Shown here: positions 7,141 to 10,711 of the stretch, piece after piece
Layout of the letters: every line of letters starts with the position of its first letter
Numbering within the stretch: the first letter of the stretch is position 1
NCBI GenBank assembly: GCA_003024985.2
Contig: PXIH01S0013703.1
Source of the DNA: Euperipatoides rowelli
Lineage: Eukaryota > Onychophora > Udeonychophora > Euonychophora > Peripatopsidae
DNA: 10,711 bases
Direction: 5' to 3' (one strand)
Made by a program: the position numbers and the translations under genes
Notes under the pieces: model-generated
What the model saw: only the letters and a program-made list of their open reading frames with translations
The model's database searches: none
Told to the model about the DNA's origin: nothing

Positions 7141-8280
7141 TTAGAACAGGATAATGTAAATAAAATAATTTTTTTCAATGATATTTTAAGGAAGACATCA
7201 GAAAACCAAAAGGCTAAACGCCTCAAAAAAAAAAAAAAACTATAAAACATTTTATTTCAAGTTATAAATAATTAAAAAAAAAAGTTTTAACAGTACATTA
7301 GATTAGTTAATATACAAGTCACAAGGTGGCACACATGGTAATCTTTACTACTGAATTAATTTTGAAAAATAGAAATTAAAAGATTTTTCTTTTTTATAAT
7401 TTCCAGTTTATTCATACATATAAAAATGACAAGAAGCAATTAATATTTTTTTTACTTTTATTATTATTTTTAATTATTTTAACAAGATTTCAGTTTTTCT
7501 CAGATTCATATTATTGATGTTTTTCATTGGAAATGCAAACATCGTCAACCAACTGTAATCCGTGGAAAATAAACAAAATCTAATTAAAATTTTTAATTGC
7601 ATTTTTTTATGATATGCAAATAAGAAAGCCTGAAGACACATACAAAGTATATAGTGTTATTGTTGACGGATCATGAAAATAAATTGTTTACAAATTAAAT
7701 AAGAAAATATTTATATATTTTCAAAAAAAAAACAATCTATATTGTAATAAGTTGCTACTATCTGTAGAACTAGACTTCTTTTAACCATCGTACTATAATA
7801 TGATATACTGGACAGGGCATATTTATTAAAACAATTTAGTTTATTTATTAACAATAGTAAACATCAATTGTTTTTCCACGACTCATTTCTATATAGACAG
7901 TCCTATTAACCGACCCAGCTAGCATCATCTGCAACAACTGAACATGACTAAAATGGATCTAATTGTGACACCACTTCAGACATTTCAGCATATAGGTTCA
8001 ACTAAATCGTACTTCTATAGAAAGCTTTTTTTTTTGTTTACAAAGTCTGGCATCGCAGTTCAAGTCCCATAGTGAAAATTGATGTGTTTGTCATAAGAAT
8101 AAACTTTGAGAGTATCGTATCTTAAAATAAAGTCTGGCTAATCTAAAGCTTTATATAATAAAGGTCATAAGAATGGATAATACACACTCCATACATACTG
8201 TCCATTGTATATGTGCAGGTACTGTATATTGGTAAGGTTTGATATTCCTCCTCAACCACTCATCCTAGGACAATGATGTT
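7141..8280. other. AT-rich noncoding stretch
   Basis: No gene is recognisable. It contains A(15) at 7225-7239, an all A/T-like stretch around 7440-7485, and an octamer ATGCAAAT at 7614-7621. It also contains two well-separated direct repeats, AAAGTCTGGC (8042-8051 and 8129-8138) and GTCATAAGAAT (8090-8100 and 8164-8174). These occur in the same order, so a worn local duplication is possible. Confidence 0.6.
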
Positions 8281-8289
8281 TGATTTGAA

Positions 8290-8449
8290 AGCCTGTTAAA
8301 GCAGATCCGACAGGCTATTTGGGGCTTCCTATGACTTTCCCTTCCCTGGGGATGAATCTTTTGGAAATTTAGAGTAAAAGGAGCTCAACAGTTTGCTACC
8401 CAACTGTATAGCAAACTTCAGATCTCCAATTACCCCAGAGATAATCTGA
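8290..8449. repeat. Cluster of three short hairpin-forming dyads
   Basis: Three inverted repeats lie in 160 bases of comparatively GC-balanced sequence. AGCCTGT/ACAGGCT (8290-8296, 8310-8316) has a 13-nt loop. AGTTTGCTA/TAGCAAACT (8390-8398, 8409-8417) is a perfect 9-bp stem with a 10-nt loop. TCAGAT/ATCTGA (8418-8423, 8444-8449) follows immediately. The stems are short, none reaches the 60-80 nt imperfect foldback expected of a microRNA precursor, and I recognise no known RNA. Confidence 0.4.
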
Positions 8450-9016
8450 GATACATTTTTTAAAACTTGTATGTAGCCACTTCCTGGCTTCTTTTGCTAG
8501 AATAATTATAATGAATCTTTAGATGAGGAGTGTTACCCTATTTTATTTATTATAATTGTTTTAGTGAATGGTTTGATATAAGGTTATAGTATTGATGTTA
8601 TTCCACTGGGTGCCACTGTTTTGGTTAACCAGACAAATTAATATTTATGTTGGGTAGATAGGACACTCGTATGCTAACATTAGAATGACAATTAGAAGCT
8701 TAAACAATGTCATTGTGTGTCGTTTGTCAGGCTTAGTTTCATTCACTATCATTGAATATGTCAACCTATATTCTTTATGGCATAGGGACCCTGATTGTTA
8801 GTCTGAGACTTGATACAATATTTATTTTGTATCATTATTATTCCAAATCTTAGTTTTATTGTAAATAAACCATGATATACCTGGCTAAGTTGTGTCTAAT
8901 TGTCTTCCCATCATCCCATTCTTTCTATCTGACACTTTTACAACACATTGGCATTACAGTCCACAGAAGGTTTGTAATTATGTTGGTGATATAGCACACT
9001 TGTATGTTATTCCAGT

Positions 9017-9032
9017 TTTGCATATATGCAAA
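9017..9032. repeat. 16-bp perfect palindrome containing two inverted ATGCAAA words
   Basis: TTTGCATATATGCAAA equals its own reverse complement. Each arm carries ATGCAAA, seven bases of the octamer recognised by POU/Oct factors. Its location in DNA without a visible gene means function is only conjecture. Confidence 0.7.
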
Positions 9033-9278
9033 CAAGAGTTATGTATGATCAGAATTAAAATCCGGACTGTAATAGGAACTTTACAGCAGGTATCTTATTA
9101 GAACATTTATCCTCACAGCTAGGACAATTTTGAAGCTTTACGTTAGCAGTGAATACTTATTAAAAACACAAGTTTTAAAAACGTTATCAATTTTCATCCT
9201 ATAATTCAATAAAGGCAAATTATTTGTTGATTAAAATTTTCATTCCAGCCTTAAAAATCCTTATGAATTTTAATCATC

Positions 9279-9297
9279 ATATATATATATATATATA
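9279..9297. repeat. (AT)n microsatellite
   Basis: About nine AT units, simple sequence. Confidence 0.9.
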
Positions 9298-10490
9298 GCC
9301 ATTCTTTAGCCTAAGACAATTCAGTATGCATCCAATCTTAATTATTTAAAACAAGATAAACCCATATGATGTAAAGTATGAACTGTTTAGGAACAAATAA
9401 ATAGCTTTTGAAAAATACACTACGGAAGGAGGCTTAAAAAAAAGCATTAGTTAAAGCCATACTTATCTAGTTCTGAAAGAGATGTCATTTTATGTGACAG
9501 AGTGTTACATTGCTAGTTATGGGTAGGGTTCGATGTTGTAATGACAATAGTGGATGAAACATCTGCCTATTATGGTCGATTCTTAGCAAAATTAGTGGAT
9601 AGGGAATGGTTGACATTATTTGAAATTTCTGGTTACCAGTTATTCTTGGGATACCATAGGCAATGCTATTTTTTATTTATTTATAGTAGGCTATTTACAG
9701 TAAAATACAATATTATTTACAGGTTAGTGTACATAGATTATTGTAAAAAGTTATTTGACTATATATGAGGGACTCAGTAAAATAAGGGCGTATGCCACAT
9801 TTTTTAAAAAAATGGAGATGAATGCAATTTTGTGATTACTGACCTCTAATGAATAAAATTTGAAAGTTTGGTTCTGTTTGCTTAAGCCAATTTTAGTCTA
9901 TGCCATTTTAAAATTTTGTTTTGTNTGTGCCAAATTATGTCTCTTGCTTTTGTTTCATTTTTTCCGGCATCTGGGTCATAATGTTTATTCTGGTTTCATA
10001 GTGGGTCTAATTTTCCGCATTATCCGTGTTATTTTTCAGTTTTAAATTGTTGACAATTGTTTTTTTAACTGCCAAGGCAGTATTTGTTTATAATTTGTTA
10101 TACTTCTTTGCATCACTTCGACAAGTAATTAAATTAACTAAAAGTAATCTTTTAGAAATATTAATGTACGGTACTGTAGAATATGTGAGCGTCTGAGTGA
10201 TCGATATAATCTGATAATAAAACAATGACTTATTAACTCTGAGAGACTATTTACATTTATTCTCAAACTCATGAATGTGGGATTCTCTTTTGGACATAGA
10301 AGATGTGCTTTACGTGGAACAGACAAATTAGGCAAAAACCGAGATTTCTATACGTTTTTTTAAAAAATGTTCTATGAGAGAACCTTTGAAGACTCAAGAC
10401 GCATATTTTTTTCTTCTTACAAATGTGGCTACGATGCATATATAGCCTGCAGATGCTGGCAAAGTACAGCCGGCCGACTAGTCCCAAGAA

Positions 10491-10711
10491 GATCCAATTT
10501 TATGTAAAATTGAAGGTATTGAATATTTCAAAAACCATAACTCCTTTTTGAAATCTGTTTTCACCCATATGTAGGGCATCGTTAGTATACCTTAAATTCT
10601 AAATTTTGTGGGAAAATCTTCAGGAACGCCACCACAATTAAATCGAGAAATTCGCTGTTTAACACAGTGCATATGGGCGAGACATAAGGCAACGAATGTT
10701 GTTTTATATAT
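10491..10711. repeat. Distinct right-edge segment, possibly part of a dispersed repeat
   Basis: The segment opens with a dyad CAATTTTA-TG-TAAAATTG (10495-10512). After about 10600 it becomes richer in CpG (GAACGCC, TCGAGAAATTCGC, GGGCGAG, AACGAATG) than the preceding two kilobases. The longest frame in the later part is about 33 codons and ends in a stop, so no coding domain is visible. A repeat boundary continuing past the window is inferred only from the texture change. Confidence 0.25.

Larger units (their letters stand above)
8461..10490. other. AT-rich noncoding stretch with scattered dyads
   Basis: No gene is recognisable. Small structures are TGATACAA/TTGTATCA (8811-8818, 8827-8834), the palindrome at 9017-9032, (AT)n at 9279-9297, AATTGT/ACAATT (10045-10050, 10053-10058) and ACTGCC/GGCAGT (10068-10073, 10076-10081). 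TAAATAAA around 8862-8869 could act as a poly(A) signal, but no transcript is evident. Open frames at 8892-9101, 9541-9768, 9860-10045 and, on the minus strand, 10138-10487 are short, rich in F, L, I and Y as AT-rich DNA produces, and match no family I know. Confidence 0.55.

Noticed and set aside
8057-8067. AGTTCAAGTCC resembling a tRNA B box
   Set aside because: No A box, acceptor stem or cloverleaf can be formed from the surrounding 70 bases.
9541-10045. Two plus-strand frames of 75 and 61 codons rich in hydrophobic residues, suggesting membrane proteins
   Set aside because: High F, L, I and Y content is expected from T-rich DNA. There is no recognisable motif and no Kozak or splice support.
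10138-10487. Two overlapping minus-strand frames of 65 and 72 codons
   Set aside because: They overlap in different frames, have no recognisable domain, and look like chance openings.

Overview
This window looks like a piece of a eukaryotic, most likely animal, draft assembly. By eye it is roughly two thirds A+T. It is full of homopolymer runs and microsatellites, and it carries scattered single N calls at 102-111, 2439, 5901 and 9925. Stop codons are dense in all frames. It has decayed cut-and-paste DNA transposons and degenerate minisatellites, and no prokaryote-style gene packing. The species cannot be read from the sequence; a marine invertebrate is only a guess from the general look of the repeats. 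I found no protein gene, tRNA or rRNA that I can support. The longest open frames are low-complexity or repeat-derived.

Layout. Positions 1-150 hold a compact cluster of palindromes and short direct repeats, probably the cut end of a fold-back or MITE-like repeat. Positions 151-1280 are plain AT-rich DNA. Positions 1281-1697 have ends resembling hAT transposon termini. Directly next to them, 1704 to about 2300, is a degenerate 43-bp minisatellite whose unit is itself a dimer of two related halves. Positions 2396-3234 are the clearest element in the window: an 839-bp non-autonomous DNA transposon with 24-bp terminal inverted repeats, TA on both flanks, and about eight internal and terminal copies of a CACGGTWTTCCCCCCA-like motif, including a 17-bp perfect internal hairpin.

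Positions 3235-5423 are mostly featureless AT-rich sequence with a few short dyads. Positions 5424-5749 are a ten-unit, roughly 33-bp tandem repeat that happens to be open on both strands. Its unit can be split into three CTTG-starting subrepeats, and worn copies lie on both sides. Positions 5826-10490 are mostly AT-rich noncoding DNA with homopolymer runs, a small cluster of hairpins near 8290-8449, a 16-bp perfect palindrome at 9017-9032 and a short (AT)n tract. The last 220 bases (10491-10711) have a different texture, richer in CpG, and may be the edge of another repeat that continues outside the window.

There are no genes here to work together. The content is explained by transposon insertion, tandem-repeat turnover and decay in intergenic or intronic DNA. 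The best leads are the motif-rich TA-flanked element and the two tandem arrays with nested periodicity. I see no evidence of a new defence, metabolic or RNA system.
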